Positions 5,668-5,822 of a stretch of 5,822 nt of DNA are shown in pieces. The translations under genes and the position numbers were made by a program. The stretch spans positions 1 through 5,822 of the forward strand of contig CAJFUH010000013.1 of the NCBI GenBank assembly GCA_904420155.1. The letters run 5' to 3'. This DNA comes from an uncultured Clostridia bacterium (lineage in GTDB: Bacteria; Bacillota; Clostridia; Oscillospirales; Acutalibacteraceae). Under the pieces are notes generated by a model. That model searched no databases. It was not told where the DNA came from and worked only from the letters and a program-made list of their open reading frames with translations. Each line of letters opens with the position of its first letter. The stretch's first letter is position 1.

Positions 5668-5822
5668 ATGGTAACAATCACGATTGTTTGTATTGGAAAA
5701 TGCAAAGAAAAATATTGGCGGGAAGCTTGCGCGGAATACGCCAAGAGATTGACAGGCTTTTGCCGCTTTTCCATCGTAGAATTGGAAGAGAGCCGTGTGC
5801 CGGAAAGGGCTTCTGCGGCGCA
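5668..5822 (+). CDS. rlmH: 23S rRNA (pseudouridine1915-N3)-methyltransferase RlmH, 5' part
   Basis: Only the first 51 codons are in the window; the frame is open to the edge. The opening MVTITIVCIGKCKEKYWREA, then CAEYAKRLTGFCRFSIVELEESR, fits the start of RlmH (the YbeA/OrfX family of small SPOUT methyltransferases), which read like 'IVxIGKxKEKYxxxxIxEYxKRL'. The enzyme methylates N3 of pseudouridine 1915 in helix 69 of 23S rRNA on the assembled ribosome; that pseudouridine is made by an RluD-type enzyme. The C-terminal SAM-binding knot lies beyond the window. GAGG (5657-5660), overlapping the walJ stop, is seven bases before the ATG, so the two genes are very likely one operon. Confidence 0.9.
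   Translation, partial: MVTITIVCIGKCKEKYWREACAEYAKRLTGFCRFSIVELEESRVPERASAA

Noticed and set aside
5668..5822. SCC-type attachment site in rlmH
   Set aside because: Staphylococcal cassettes insert near the 3' end of rlmH, which is outside the window; nothing in the visible 5' part suggests an insertion.
1..5822. A novel defence, mobile or biosynthetic system
   Set aside because: All five recognised genes are intact, well-known housekeeping families; I see no CRISPR repeats, transposase, toxin-antitoxin pair, reverse transcriptase or phage gene.

Overview
The window reads as a chromosomal housekeeping stretch from a Gram-positive Firmicute, most likely a gut-type Clostridia member (Oscillospirales is my best guess). 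The reasons are the strong AGGAGG-type ribosome binding sites, sigma-A style promoters, A-tract/U-tract intrinsic terminators, a Firmicutes-type WalJ (YycJ), and a murA-walJ-rlmH gene order. The placement is inferred from protein style and signals, not from a search.

Layout, all genes on the + strand. Positions 1-371 hold no convincing gene. The first 200 bases are GC-rich and packed with consecutive hairpins, probably an intergenic palindromic repeat, followed by an AT-rich stretch with the recQ promoter. Next come recQ (372-2219, DNA helicase) and an overlapping RluA-family pseudouridine synthase (2200-3126), evidently one transcription unit. Positions 3127-3497 are a 371-base AT-rich intergenic region. 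It holds a candidate terminator for the recQ unit, two possible regulator sites, a good sigma-A promoter, and then an intrinsic terminator that lies between that promoter and murA. murA (3498-4784) starts at TTG and is followed by a clear terminator, then walJ (4864-5658) and the first 51 codons of rlmH (5668 to the window end).

Functionally the genes are DNA repair (RecQ; WalJ is linked to mismatch repair), rRNA modification (RluA-family synthase; RlmH) and the first committed step of peptidoglycan synthesis (MurA). All catalytic motifs I checked are intact, and I see no transposase, phage gene, CRISPR array, tRNA or rRNA.

I found no previously undescribed multi-gene system. The parts that deserve a second look are non-coding: the promoter-then-terminator leader upstream of murA, the tandem Spo0A-box-like repeat and the WalR-box-like repeat in the same gap, and the hairpin-rich block at the left edge.
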